Assembly: GCF_017874595.1 (NCBI RefSeq)
Contig: NZ_JAGILA010000001.1
Span: 682,001 to 746,000, forward strand
Length of the DNA: 64,000 nt
Origin: Sinorhizobium kostiense
GTDB lineage: Bacteria; Pseudomonadota; Alphaproteobacteria; Rhizobiales; Rhizobiaceae
Direction: 5' to 3'
In this document: piece after piece, positions 55,039-63,914 of the stretch
Layout of the letters: every line of letters starts with the position of its first letter
How positions within the stretch are numbered: position 1 is the first letter of the stretch
Made by a program: the position numbers and the translations under genes
The notes under the pieces: model-generated
Database searches by the model: none
Seen by the model: the letters and a program-made list of their open reading frames with translations, nothing else
Told to the model about the DNA's origin: nothing

Positions 55039-56106
55039 ATGGAGATGCAGACCGCTCAACCGGAGGTCATCGTCGAGGGCGACGGCGCGATCGGCAGGCT
55101 CCGGCTCAACCGGCCGCGCGCGCTGAACAGCCTGAACGCCGTCATGATCCGTGCCATCGACGAGGCGCTGACCGAGTTCGAGCGCGATCCCTCGATCGCC
55201 GCCGTGCTCGTTACTGGTGAAGGCGAGCGCGGGCTCTGCGCTGGCGGCGACATCCGTATGATCTACGAGAGCGGCCGCGAACGCCCGGAAGAAGGGACGC
55301 AATTCTGGCGAGAGGAGTTCATCGTCAATAGCCGTATCTCCGCCTATCCCAAGCCTTATATTGCAGTCATGGACGGTATCGTCATGGGCGGCGGGGTCGG
55401 TATCTCCGCTCATGGCAGCCACCGGATCGTGAGCGAGAGGACCCGGCTCGCCATGCCGGAGACCGGCATCGGCTATTTCACCGATGTCGGCGCAACCTGG
55501 CTGCTGTCGCGGGCACCGGGAGAGTTCGGCACCTATCTTGGCCTGACGGGGCGCGACATCGGTGCGGCGGCGGCAATCCACGCGCGGCTTGCCGACAGCT
55601 TCGTTTCCTCGGACAAAATCGATGCGCTTGTCGCTTCCCTCACCAGGCTCCCCGCGACGGCCGAGGCAGAAGATTTCTCCGCGGCAATCGGGGCACTTTC
55701 CAGCGCACCGCCTGCTTCTGCCCTTCTCGACCATACAGCGCTTATCGACCGCTGCTTCGCCTCCGATACGGTCGAGGAGATCCTGAACGCGCTCGAGAAA
55801 GACGGCTCGGATTTCGCGCGCGAGACGCTGCAGCTCTTGAAAAGCAGGTCGGGCATCAGCCTCAAACTGACGCTCAAGCTGCTCAGAGCCGGGCGTGCCA
55901 GCGCGACGCTGGCCGAATGCCTGGAGCGGGAATACGCCGCCTGCGCGGCGATGCTCTCGAACCCGGACTTCTACGAGGGGGTCAGGGCCGCGGTTATCGA
56001 CAAGGATCGCAACCCCAAATGGTCGGTCGGGCTTGAGGAAGTGACGCCGCAACTGCTGGCCCGTTTCGAGGGCCATGAGGGCGCGCGGCTCTTTACCCGC
56101 GGATGA
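55039..56106 (+). CDS. 3-Hydroxyisobutyryl-CoA hydrolase
   Basis: This 355-residue crotonase-fold enzyme has LCAGGDIRMIYE, YIAVMDGIVMGGGVGISAHG and TRLAMPETGIGYFTDVGATW, the HIBCH signature with catalytic Glu in MPETGIG and Asp following. It releases 3-hydroxyisobutyrate and CoA in valine catabolism. It is preceded by AGGAAGG, 12 bp after the dehydrogenase stop. Annotation as plain enoyl-CoA hydratase is possible, but its length and motifs favour the hydrolase. Confidence 0.88.
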   Translation: MEMQTAQPEVIVEGDGAIGRLRLNRPRALNSLNAVMIRAIDEALTEFERDPSIAAVLVTGEGERGLCAGGDIRMIYESGRERPEEGTQFWREEFIVNSRISAYPKPYIAVMDGIVMGGGVGISAHGSHRIVSERTRLAMPETGIGYFTDVGATWLLSRAPGEFGTYLGLTGRDIGAAAAIHARLADSFVSSDKIDALVASLTRLPATAEAEDFSAAIGALSSAPPASALLDHTALIDRCFASDTVEEILNALEKDGSDFARETLQLLKSRSGISLKLTLKLLRAGRASATLAECLEREYAACAAMLSNPDFYEGVRAAVIDKDRNPKWSVGLEEVTPQLLARFEGHEGARLFTRG

Positions 56107-56160
56107 ATGAGAAGGGCGCGCGGTACCGGGGCGGAATACGGAGTGGAGGAGGAGACGCAA

Positions 56161-57057
56161 ATGACGAAGATCGCCTTTATCGGGCTTGGCAATATGGGCG
56201 GGCCGATGGCCGCGAATCTGGTGAAGGCGGGCCACGCCGTCACCGGTTTCGATCTGTCGGAGGGCTCGCGCAATGCGGCGGCAAAGACGGGCGTTTCCAT
56301 TGCCGGATCGATTTCCCAGGCGGTGCGCGAGACCGAATGCGTTATCACGATGTTGCCGGCAAGTTCGCATGTTCTCTATGTCTGGGACGAATTGCTCGGT
56401 TTTGTCGACCCGGGCACCCTTTTGATCGACAGCTCGACGATCGATGTCGAGAGCGCGCGCAAGGTCCATGGGTTCGCCGACACGGCCGGCTGCCTCTCCC
56501 TCGATGCGCCTGTCTCGGGAGGCACGGCCGGTGCCGCTGCGGGGACGCTCACCTTCATGGTCGGCGGCAGCGACGGTGCCTTCTCCCGCGGCAAGCACAT
56601 TCTCGAAGCAATGGGCAAGAAGATCGTCCATTGCGGCGAAGCGGGCGCCGGCCAGGCGGCGAAGATCTGCAACAACATGATCCTCGGCGTTTCCATGGCG
56701 GCGGTCTGCGAGGCCTTTGTGCTTGCCGAACGTTTGGGCCTATCGCATCAGGCGCTCTTCGAAGTCGCCTCCACCTCCTCCGGCCAATGCTGGTCGCTCA
56801 CGAGCTATTGCCCGGTGCCCGGACTCGTGCCGACCTCTCCCGCAAACAACGATTACCAGCCCGGCTTCATGGCAAGCCTTATGCTCAAGGACCTGAAGCT
56901 CGCGCAGCAGGCGGCAAGCGCCAGCGGTGCGGCGACGCCGATGGGGGCGCAGGCGGCACAGCTCTACAGCCTCTTCGAGAAGCTCGGCCATGGCGGCGAG
57001 GATTTCTCCGCGCTGATCCGTATGTTGCGCGGAACAGGGGAGGCGGCGGCGGGCTAG
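56161..57057 (+). CDS. mmsB: 3-Hydroxyisobutyrate dehydrogenase
   Basis: This 298-residue enzyme has an N-terminal Rossmann NAD-binding loop IAFIGLGNMGGPMAANLVKA, the substrate loop DAPVSGGTAGAAAGTLTFMV, catalytic Lys in GAGQAAKICNNM and LMLKDLKLAQQAA. It oxidises 3-hydroxyisobutyrate to methylmalonate semialdehyde. ATG 56161 follows GGAGGAGA. The stop codon (TAG 57055) lies inside the left end of the 278-bp inverted-repeat element. No semialdehyde dehydrogenase (mmsA) is in the window. Confidence 0.92.
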   Translation: MTKIAFIGLGNMGGPMAANLVKAGHAVTGFDLSEGSRNAAAKTGVSIAGSISQAVRETECVITMLPASSHVLYVWDELLGFVDPGTLLIDSSTIDVESARKVHGFADTAGCLSLDAPVSGGTAGAAAGTLTFMVGGSDGAFSRGKHILEAMGKKIVHCGEAGAGQAAKICNNMILGVSMAAVCEAFVLAERLGLSHQALFEVASTSSGQCWSLTSYCPVPGLVPTSPANNDYQPGFMASLMLKDLKLAQQAASASGAATPMGAQAAQLYSLFEKLGHGGEDFSALIRMLRGTGEAAAG

Positions 57058-57330
57058 AGCCTTTCCGGGTTAAATGGAAACAATTCTGTTGGCTCAAGCG
57101 GAGCGGAATGTTTGCCCGGCTGGCGCGCGGCGTAGCCAAAGCATACGGCCAAGCCAGCCGGGCAAACAGGCCGCCCGCTTCAGCCAACCCGCAGGGCCGG
57201 GCATCTTTCCGCCAGGATCAGAGGCGATCGCCTCGGCCGTACCTCCGGGTACGACCTGCGGCAATCGCCTCTGCCCTGACGAAAACCTGCTCCGGCAGAA
57301 TGTTTCCATTTAACCCGGAAAGGCTCTAGC
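57053..57330. repeat. 278-bp nested inverted-repeat element between mmsB and the SDR gene
   Basis: The outer ends (57053-57088 and 57296-57330) are near-perfect inverted repeats of about 35 bp with one indel. Inside are two further hairpins: TGTTTGCCCGGCTGGC (57109-57124) pairing with 57153-57168, and CAGAGGCGATCGCC (57219-57232) with 57260-57273 (one mismatch). It has no coding capacity. It resembles a MITE-like or rhizobial composite palindromic repeat and fills the gap exactly between two convergent genes, where it would act as a bidirectional terminator. Confidence 0.82.
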
Positions 57331-58080
57331 TCACATCTGCACCGTCATGCCGCCATCGACCGTAAGCGTGATGCCGTTGACGAAGCTCGCTCCCGAAGAG
57401 GCGAGGAAGACAGCCGCCGGGGCGATCTCCTCCGGCCGTCCCCAGCGCTTCAGCGGAATGCGGAGTTCGACGAAAGCCTGGAGCGCCGGGTCCGCCGCGA
57501 GATGGGCGTTCGTCTCCGTTGCGAACCAGCCCGGCGCGATGGCATTGACGGTGAGATTGTCCGAGCCGAGTTCGACCGCGAGCGAGCGCGTCAGCGCCGA
57601 AAGTCCGCCCTTGGCCGCCGTATAGGCGGGGTCGCCGGCCCGTGCCGCGAAGGCGGCGATCGAGGTCACGAAAATCAGCCTGCCGGCGGCGGAACGCAGC
57701 AGAAACGGCAGTGCAGCTCTTGCGACGGAATAGGCTGCGGTCAGATCGGTATTCAGAAGTTCCGCGAACTCGTGCGGCTCCATCTCTCGCGTGCCGCGAC
57801 GATCGCGCTCGCCGACGGAATGGATCAGGATGTCGAGCTGACCGGTCCTTTCGGTCGCCTGGGTGAGGATGCCGCCAATCTCGCGCCTAATATCGCCGGC
57901 CGCGATACCGACCAATATTCCCTCGCCGGCAAGACGCTCGCGCACCTCCTCGAGGCTTTGTCGGTTGCGACCGTTGATCACCGTCCAGGCACCAGCCTTT
58001 GCGAGCGCCTTCGCCATTTCCAAACCGAGTCCGCGTCCGCCGCCGGTGACCAGGGCGGTTTTGCCGGTAAGATCGAACAT
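57331..58080 (-). CDS. Short-chain dehydrogenase/reductase
   Basis: This 249-residue classical SDR has the NAD(P)-binding TGGGRGLGLEMAKAL (residues 11-25), catalytic Ser in IFVTSIAAF, and YTAAKGGLSALTRSL with the Tyr and Lys pair. C-terminal GGMTVQM follows. The substrate is unknown; position beside valine-catabolism genes is suggestive only, and the two operons face each other across the repeat element. Start 58080 (MFDLTGKTALVTGGG) is clear. Confidence 0.88.
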   Translation of the reverse strand: MFDLTGKTALVTGGGRGLGLEMAKALAKAGAWTVINGRNRQSLEEVRERLAGEGILVGIAAGDIRREIGGILTQATERTGQLDILIHSVGERDRRGTREMEPHEFAELLNTDLTAAYSVARAALPFLLRSAAGRLIFVTSIAAFAARAGDPAYTAAKGGLSALTRSLAVELGSDNLTVNAIAPGWFATETNAHLAADPALQAFVELRIPLKRWGRPEEIAPAAVFLASSGASFVNGITLTVDGGMTVQM

Positions 58081-58284
58081 CGCTTGCCTCGCCGCTCGTT
58101 TTCGTCGGTGCAGACATTTGCAGCGACGGACGATTGACGCAAGCCTTGTGGAACCTCCGTGGCCGGCGACGCTACCACCCGAACCAGTCCATGCCTTGCC
58201 GGGGCGGTTCTCTGCAGTGTTGCGTGCGCCTCGCGCGGGATGTGGGCGGAAAGCGCACGCCCATCCCGCGCCAAGATCCTGCGA

Positions 58285-59037
58285 TCAGCTGGAGCTTAGA
58301 ACGTAGCGACGATTTGCGGAGAGCGCCGGGCGCGCATTCATGGAATAGAGCGCGGTGAATTTCTCGATGTCGGCGGCAGCCACTTCGATCGGCTCCATCG
58401 CTACCATCCAGTCGACGATCTCGCTGCAGGGCGGGGTGGTGAGCGACCCTTCATAGGCCCAATATTTCAGCGAGCGCGGCAGCAGGCCGGCCGGATCGAC
58501 GGCGTCGAGCGCCAGTTCCTCGCCGGCCTTTTGCGGAAACTTCGCGGCGAGCTCTGCAAAGGTCTCGTTCGTCGCTCCGGACGTGATAAACACGCCGAAC
58601 ACCCCGAGCGCGCCGCTTTCGGCGTGCTTATGAACGAAATGCACTTCCATGGCGAAGTTCTTGCCGTCGACCAGATGCTCGCTTGGCGCATGGAAATGGT
58701 ACTGCACGAGATCGTAGGTCTTGTCGCCGTGCTTCAGCGTACCGCCGGGAGCCGCCTTCACCTGGATCGTATGGCCGTTATTGACGATGCTGCCGCCGCT
58801 CTTCCAGTCAAGTCCGAGATCCGGCAGGTCGGCCTTGATAGCGCCGCGGATGTCGATGGGCGACTGCTGCGAGCCGGCGGAGCACGCACTGTTCTCCTTG
58901 CTCAACGAACCCCAATGCTCTGGTCCCTCCTGGCCTTCATAGCTCCAGTGGACGCCTTCCGCGGCATATGCCGTCTTGACGCAGAGGGGGCAGGCTGCAA
59001 GCAGCGCCAGGCTCCTGAGGAAATCACGCCTTTCCAT
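58285..59037 (-). CDS. Alpha-type carbonic anhydrase, exported
   Basis: This 250-residue protein carries a Tat-like signal (MERRDFLRSLALLAACPLC) and the alpha carbonic anhydrase fold: zinc ligands His114 and His116 in YHFHAPSEH and His133 in EVHFVH, and SQQSPIDIRG, a family hallmark. It hydrates carbon dioxide in the periplasm. A neighbouring regulator or transporter for bicarbonate is not visible. Start at 59037 is supported by GGAAGAAGGAAG. Confidence 0.94.
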   Translation of the reverse strand: MERRDFLRSLALLAACPLCVKTAYAAEGVHWSYEGQEGPEHWGSLSKENSACSAGSQQSPIDIRGAIKADLPDLGLDWKSGGSIVNNGHTIQVKAAPGGTLKHGDKTYDLVQYHFHAPSEHLVDGKNFAMEVHFVHKHAESGALGVFGVFITSGATNETFAELAAKFPQKAGEELALDAVDPAGLLPRSLKYWAYEGSLTTPPCSEIVDWMVAMEPIEVAAADIEKFTALYSMNARPALSANRRYVLSSS

Positions 59038-59488
59038 TCTTCCTTCTTCCTTTTCGATTGAGCGCGAGCAGACATGCCCCGCGGCGGTGGGATGTTGTGC
59101 TTTCGAACCTGTCCAACAACTGTCGGAATGACGAAGGTCAAGCAGATGATGTGTGAAACGGATAGGCTCGTGCAGAGGAAGTATGCTGCCGCAGAACCAG
59201 CCCTCGCATTTGTAATACGTTTCGCCATTTACTTGTGCCGGAACTGCGCAGAGAATAGCGCGAGGGAGGAAGCGTTCGGCGCCCTCTCGACGATCGCGCT
59301 CGAACGACTTTCGCCCGCTGACAACTGGAGCGGGAGGGGCAAAGTGTCCGCGGTTTTCCGCCCGTATCCCACTCTAGATCACGATGATTTTAGGTCGGAC
59401 CTAAAATCCTGGTGCCGCGCTAGCCGATGGGAAGCGATCACGCGGGTTCCGCTGCTGGAGGCCGGCACCACTCCGAGGGAGGAAAGCA
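59038..59488. other. Intergenic region upstream of the sugar ABC importer
   Basis: About 450 bp with no gene-like frame. It contains a perfect 23-bp palindrome at 59386-59408 (11-bp arms GATTTTAGGTC and complement around one base), 80 bp before the importer start; such GATTTTAGGTC palindromes are recurrent in rhizobial genomes, so it may be a dispersed repeat rather than an operator. Divergent promoters for carbonic anhydrase and the importer must lie here. Confidence 0.5.
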
Positions 59489-60571
59489 ATGAACCGGATT
59501 CTGTTCTCCGCGGTCTCGGCCGCGGCTTTGTCAATAGGCATGTCATCCGCATTCGCGCAATCGGGCGCAGTCGAAAGGGCCGTCGGCGGGTATGATTTCG
59601 ACGAGGCGGCCAAGGAGGCCCCGGAGACAAAGAATTTTCACTCGGCCGACGGTCATTTGACCTTCGCGATCGTCACCCACACGGCGGGCAACGGCTTCTT
59701 CGATCCGGTCTATGTAGGCGCGAAAGTGGCCGCCAACATGATCGGCGCCGAGGTCCTGCTGCTCGGCTCGGAATCGCCGGTCGACGACCCGGCACGCGAG
59801 ATCGAAATCCTCAACCAGATCGTCCGTGATCCGAAGATCGACGGCATCATCATGACGACACCGCAGGTCGGCGCCTATAACGACATCGTCAAGGCGGCGG
59901 AAGAGGCAGGCATCCCGGTGGCGACGACCAACTCATTCGACGGCACGCTGATGAACCGCAGCAGCATCAGCCATACAGGGCAGGATGCCTCGGCGGCGGC
60001 GATCGGCGGCGAAGCCCTTGCCAAATGCGTGCTCGACAGCGGTAAGACGAGCGGCTCGATCCTGCTGCCGTCATCGACCGCGATGGGCAATATCGAGGTC
60101 AACAACCGCGTGACCGCCGCCTTCAACGCGATCGTCAAGACCTTGAAGGATGCGGGCAAGCTCGAGGCCTTCAGGGTCGACGCCGGTCCGGAGAATGTCG
60201 GCATCGACACCAATCCGAACGACCCGGTCAATGCGCTCGTGTCGCTGTTCGAATCGCGGGGCGATGTGGTCGGCGCGTTTACCGCGAACAACGTCTTCAC
60301 GCCGCCGCTCGTCAAGGCGGTCGAGCAGATGGGCTGGACAGGCAAGTTCTGCGCCTTCGGATTCGACCTCGGTCCGGCGCAGCAGGAAGGCATAGCCGCG
60401 GGCAATCTCACCGGTTCGCTTGGGCAGCAGCCTTTCCTGCAGGGCTTCTGGCCGGTCATGCAGCTTTACCTGCAGATCGACCGCGGCATCTCTGCCGCCA
60501 ATCTCGACACGCGCGCCCAACTCGTGACGAAGGAGAACGTGGAGAAGGTCGGCAAGCGCTTCGAGAACTGA
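59489..60571 (+). CDS. Sugar ABC transporter, periplasmic binding protein
   Basis: This 360-residue protein has a signal peptide (MNRILFSAVSAAALSIGMSS, cleaved near AFA-QS) and a type I periplasmic-binding (Peripla_BP_4) fold: FAIVTHTAGNGFFDPVYVGA, then DPKIDGIIMTTPQVGAYNDI, PVATTNSFDG and GAFTANNVFTPPLVKAVEQ. It resembles fructose/ribose-type binding proteins (FrcB-like). It should deliver a monosaccharide to the fused permease encoded next. GGGAGG precedes the ATG. Confidence 0.88.
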   Translation: MNRILFSAVSAAALSIGMSSAFAQSGAVERAVGGYDFDEAAKEAPETKNFHSADGHLTFAIVTHTAGNGFFDPVYVGAKVAANMIGAEVLLLGSESPVDDPAREIEILNQIVRDPKIDGIIMTTPQVGAYNDIVKAAEEAGIPVATTNSFDGTLMNRSSISHTGQDASAAAIGGEALAKCVLDSGKTSGSILLPSSTAMGNIEVNNRVTAAFNAIVKTLKDAGKLEAFRVDAGPENVGIDTNPNDPVNALVSLFESRGDVVGAFTANNVFTPPLVKAVEQMGWTGKFCAFGFDLGPAQQEGIAAGNLTGSLGQQPFLQGFWPVMQLYLQIDRGISAANLDTRAQLVTKENVEKVGKRFEN

Positions 60572-60876
60572 GCTGGAATGATGGCGCCAAGCTCTGCCCC
60601 CTATGGCCTGTCCATAAGCGCCCACAACGGGGAGATTCCGCACAAGCCCCTCCCCAACCCCTCCCCACAAAGGGGAGGGGCTCTGCCGTGGCGCCGCCTT
60701 GTCTCACTCGACGGATCCGCAAGTAATTGGAGCAAAGGCAGCGTAGGGAGAGCGCGGCAATGCAGCACATCCGCCTTGTGGATTGGGGAGGGGCCTTGTC
60801 CGAAAACGCTTGGTCCAACCCTTAGCAGAGGGGTGGGGCGCTCATCTAGGCGAGGGGCAAACCGGATGACGTCCAC
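60572..60876. repeat. Intergenic stretch with GC-rich hairpin repeats
   Basis: About 305 bp within the importer operon hold hairpin-forming GGGGAGGGG and CCCCTCCCC blocks near 60646-60682, and a second GGGGAGGGG at 60785-60795. These look like dispersed repeats. They may stabilise or attenuate the mRNA between the binding-protein gene and the permease gene. No ORF is seen. Confidence 0.55.
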
Positions 60877-63126
60877 ATGACACCCATGACGACATCGCCC
60901 GGCCGGGCCCCGCCTCAACTCGCCGGTGGCTGGGAAGCTGGGCTGCTGATCTTTCTCGTCCTGCTCTATGTAGCCGGGGCGGTGGTCAACCCGACCTTCT
61001 TCGGCTCAACGGAAGCGCTTCACGCGCTTCTCCGCGATACCTCGCGTGTCGGCATCATTGCAGTCGGCATGACCTTCGTCATTGCCAACAAGGATCTCGA
61101 TCTTTCCGTAGGCTCCACCTACGGGCTGATCGCGGTCGTCTTCGCGCGGCTCTTCGCCTCGAATGTCCTTGACCTCGGCGTCGTCAGCACGGTGCTCCTC
61201 TGCCTGGCCCTGGGCGCCGCGATCGGGCTCGTCAACGGCGTGCTCGTGACGCTTCTGAAAGTCCCCGCCTTCATCGCGACGCTGACGATGCTCTTCATCG
61301 GCCGCGGCTTCGTGCTCGCGCTGACGCACGGCCAAGCGATCTATTATTCCGGCAAGGCCAGGGATTACCCGCTGTTCTTCTACCTCGGCGAGACGAATGC
61401 CTTCGGGTTCAACAATCAGATCGCCGTTTTCGCCATCGTCGCCCTCGTCGGCGCTCTCGTTCTTGCCAAGACGCGCTGGGGCTACGAGACATTCGCAACC
61501 GGAGGCAACGAGCAGGCGGCCGTCTATGCGGGCATTCCGACGAACTGGGTGCGCGTGCGCGCCTATCTCATCTCGTCGCTTGCGGCGACAGTTTCCGCGC
61601 TGTTGGCGGCCGCACAGGACAAGGGGGCAACTCCGCTTTACGGGGTGAGCTGGGAACTGACCGTCATCGCCTCCGTCATCATCGGCGGCGCGTCCATCCT
61701 CGGCGGCCGCGGGCGGGTGATCGGCTCCTGCCTCGGCGCGGCGCTCGTCGTGCTGATCGACAAGGTCCTGCGCCAGGGCTGGCCGATCACGCGCACCGTC
61801 GTCATCGATGGCGAGAGCATCGAAGTCAGCGCCAGATATACGCTGCCGGCCGGAGCGGTCCTCGTCTTTCTCGGCCTGCTGCTGGTCATTGCGGTCCTCA
61901 TCGAGCCCTATCTCATTCGTCGCCAGGTCGCCGCCCGCTTCTGGGCCTGGATTCGCGGCCGGGCGCCGCCGCCGGCGCTCGAGGTCGGCGGCGTTGCTCT
62001 CGAAGGCGTCCAGACCAAGGGCGCGATGGCGAGCGACGCGATACTGTCGACCAAGGGCCTCGGCAGGTTCCTTGCCCGGCGGGATGCGCTCGCGATCATG
62101 CTGGCCGCCACCCTATGGCTGACGGGAGTTGCGCTGAGGCCGGACTACTGGTGGAACCTCTCCAACACCTTCGCCATCCTTCTCAACTTTACCGAGCTGG
62201 CGCTGATCACCATCGGCCTCACCTATGTGATCGCGGCCGGCGACATCGATCTTTCGGTCGGTGCGGTACTGGCGCTTGCGGGCAGTACGGCGGCCTATTT
62301 TCTCAAGGTGTTGGGCGCCGATCCGATGACGGCGATCGCGATGGGGCTCGTCGCCGGCATGGCCGCCGGGCTCGTGAACGCCACGCTCACGGTCGGCTTC
62401 AAGCTGCCTGCCTTTATCGCCACGCTCGGGATGTTCTATATGGCCCGCGGCCTTGCCGCCTGGTTCGTCGCCGGGCAACAACTGACCGGCTGGAGCGAAA
62501 CCTACAATCTCCTCGGTCGCAAGGTGAACGACGTGCTCCTCCATTTCGGACTGGTGCTGCCGCCGGGCCTGCTGCGCAGCGTGGCGGAGGTCGTCAGCAT
62601 CCAGACGCTCTGGATGTTCTTCGTCGCGGTGCTCGCCGGTATCGTGCTCGCTTACACGCCGTTCGGGCTGAAGGTCTGCGCCACTGGCGGAAACTTGCGA
62701 GCCGCCGCCTATGCCGGCATCAATACCAATCGCGTTCGCTTCCTTTCGCTCATGTTGGCGGCGCTCTGCGCGACGATGGCGGGCCTCATCAACATCGCCT
62801 ATTTCCGCAGTTTCAATCCGGTCGCGGGACAGTTCCGCGAACTCGACGCCATTGCCTCGGTGATCATCGGCGGCGGCTCGATCTTCGGCGGCCACGGCAC
62901 CATGATCGGCGCACTTGCCGGTGCCGCGGTGATCACGCTGGTCAGGGCGCTCCTGCAACTGAACGTGCAGGGTTTCACCATGCCGCAGCACTGGATCAAC
63001 GTCTTCATCGGCGCCATCCTCATCATTGCCGTGCTGATCGACATATGGGTGCGCCAGGCCAACATCCTCGGCCGCCTGCGAGCCCATCTTGCGGGCGGTG
63101 GCAAGACCAGGAGGAGGAGCTCATGA
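60877..63126 (+). CDS. Sugar ABC transporter permease, two permease domains fused
   Basis: This 749-residue protein holds two full BPD_transp_2 (RbsC-like) permease domains in tandem. The first spans about 20-345 (IANKDLDLSVGSTYGLIAVV, VPAFIATLTMLFIGRG, VIASVIIGGASILGGRGRVI) and the second about 400-740 (IAAGDIDLSVGAVLALAGST, LPAFIATLGMFYMARG, IASVIIGGGSIFGGHGTMI). They are joined by a cytoplasmic linker (345-395). Most rhizobial sugar importers use one permease gene as a homodimer or two genes. ATG 60877 has a weak ribosome-binding site. The stop overlaps the ATPase ATG (ATGA). Confidence 0.9.
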   Translation: MTPMTTSPGRAPPQLAGGWEAGLLIFLVLLYVAGAVVNPTFFGSTEALHALLRDTSRVGIIAVGMTFVIANKDLDLSVGSTYGLIAVVFARLFASNVLDLGVVSTVLLCLALGAAIGLVNGVLVTLLKVPAFIATLTMLFIGRGFVLALTHGQAIYYSGKARDYPLFFYLGETNAFGFNNQIAVFAIVALVGALVLAKTRWGYETFATGGNEQAAVYAGIPTNWVRVRAYLISSLAATVSALLAAAQDKGATPLYGVSWELTVIASVIIGGASILGGRGRVIGSCLGAALVVLIDKVLRQGWPITRTVVIDGESIEVSARYTLPAGAVLVFLGLLLVIAVLIEPYLIRRQVAARFWAWIRGRAPPPALEVGGVALEGVQTKGAMASDAILSTKGLGRFLARRDALAIMLAATLWLTGVALRPDYWWNLSNTFAILLNFTELALITIGLTYVIAAGDIDLSVGAVLALAGSTAAYFLKVLGADPMTAIAMGLVAGMAAGLVNATLTVGFKLPAFIATLGMFYMARGLAAWFVAGQQLTGWSETYNLLGRKVNDVLLHFGLVLPPGLLRSVAEVVSIQTLWMFFVAVLAGIVLAYTPFGLKVCATGGNLRAAAYAGINTNRVRFLSLMLAALCATMAGLINIAYFRSFNPVAGQFRELDAIASVIIGGGSIFGGHGTMIGALAGAAVITLVRALLQLNVQGFTMPQHWINVFIGAILIIAVLIDIWVRQANILGRLRAHLAGGGKTRRRSS

Positions 63127-63914
63127 CCGACGCGCCACTGCCTCGACCGATCGTCGAGATGCGGGGCATCGACAAGGCTTTCGGAGCCGTGCAGGCGCTC
63201 CGCGGCGTCGATCTCGTTCTTTATCCCGGCGAAATTCTTGGCCTCGTCGGCGACAATTCGGCGGGCAAATCGACGCTGATGAAAATCCTGACCGGCGCCT
63301 ATCAGCGCGACGGCGGCGAAATCCTGGTGGCGGGTGAGCCGGTGCAATTCAAGAGCCCGCATGAGAGCCGCGATTCCGGTATCGAGATGATCTATCAGGA
63401 CTTCGCCCTCTGCGGAAACATGGATGTCGGCCAGAACATTTTCCTCGGCCGGTGGCCACTCAAGGGGCCCTTCGTCGATCGCGGAAAGATGTATGCGGAA
63501 GCGGACCGTGTGCTGAAGCGGCTCAAGGTCGACGTGAACTCCGTCTATCAGAAGGTCGAAAGCCTTTCGGGCGGCCGCCAGCAATCGGTGGCGATCGCCC
63601 GCGCCATCTCCTTCGAGCCGCGCGTCGTCATCCTCGACGAGCCGACCGCCAACCTTTCTGCCATGGCGACCGAGCGACTGCTCGAAACCATGCTGGAACT
63701 GAAGAGGCAGGGAGTAGCCCAGATCATCATCTCGCACCGCCTCGTCGACATCTTCGCCGTCGGTGACCGCGTCATGGTGCTGAAGCGCGGCGAATATGTC
63801 GGTGACCGCTACATCAGGAACACCGACGAGCACGAAGTGCTGGAGATCATCGTTTCCGGCACTCGCGAGAGGGCGCTGACTGCGGACGAGGCCGGTGCGC
63901 GCCGGCCCCAATGA
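63123..63914 (+). CDS. Sugar ABC transporter ATP-binding protein
   Basis: This 263-residue protein has Walker A GDNSAGKSTL, signature SLSGGRQQSVAIAR, Walker B VVILDEPTANLS and H-loop ISHRL. The single-domain ATPase, like FrcA, differs from the two-domain RbsA type. Walker A has an Ala in place of the usual Gly-Ala (DNSAGKS versus DNGAGKS), a conservative change. ATG 63123 overlaps the permease stop. It completes the binding protein, fused permease and ATPase set. Confidence 0.92.
   Translation: MTDAPLPRPIVEMRGIDKAFGAVQALRGVDLVLYPGEILGLVGDNSAGKSTLMKILTGAYQRDGGEILVAGEPVQFKSPHESRDSGIEMIYQDFALCGNMDVGQNIFLGRWPLKGPFVDRGKMYAEADRVLKRLKVDVNSVYQKVESLSGGRQQSVAIARAISFEPRVVILDEPTANLSAMATERLLETMLELKRQGVAQIIISHRLVDIFAVGDRVMVLKRGEYVGDRYIRNTDEHEVLEIIVSGTRERALTADEAGARRPQ

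Noticed and set aside
53623..56631. Long antisense frames opposite the valine-degradation genes
   Set aside because: Rich in Arg, Asp and His as expected from the complement of high-GC coding strands; the plus-strand proteins show complete catalytic motifs.
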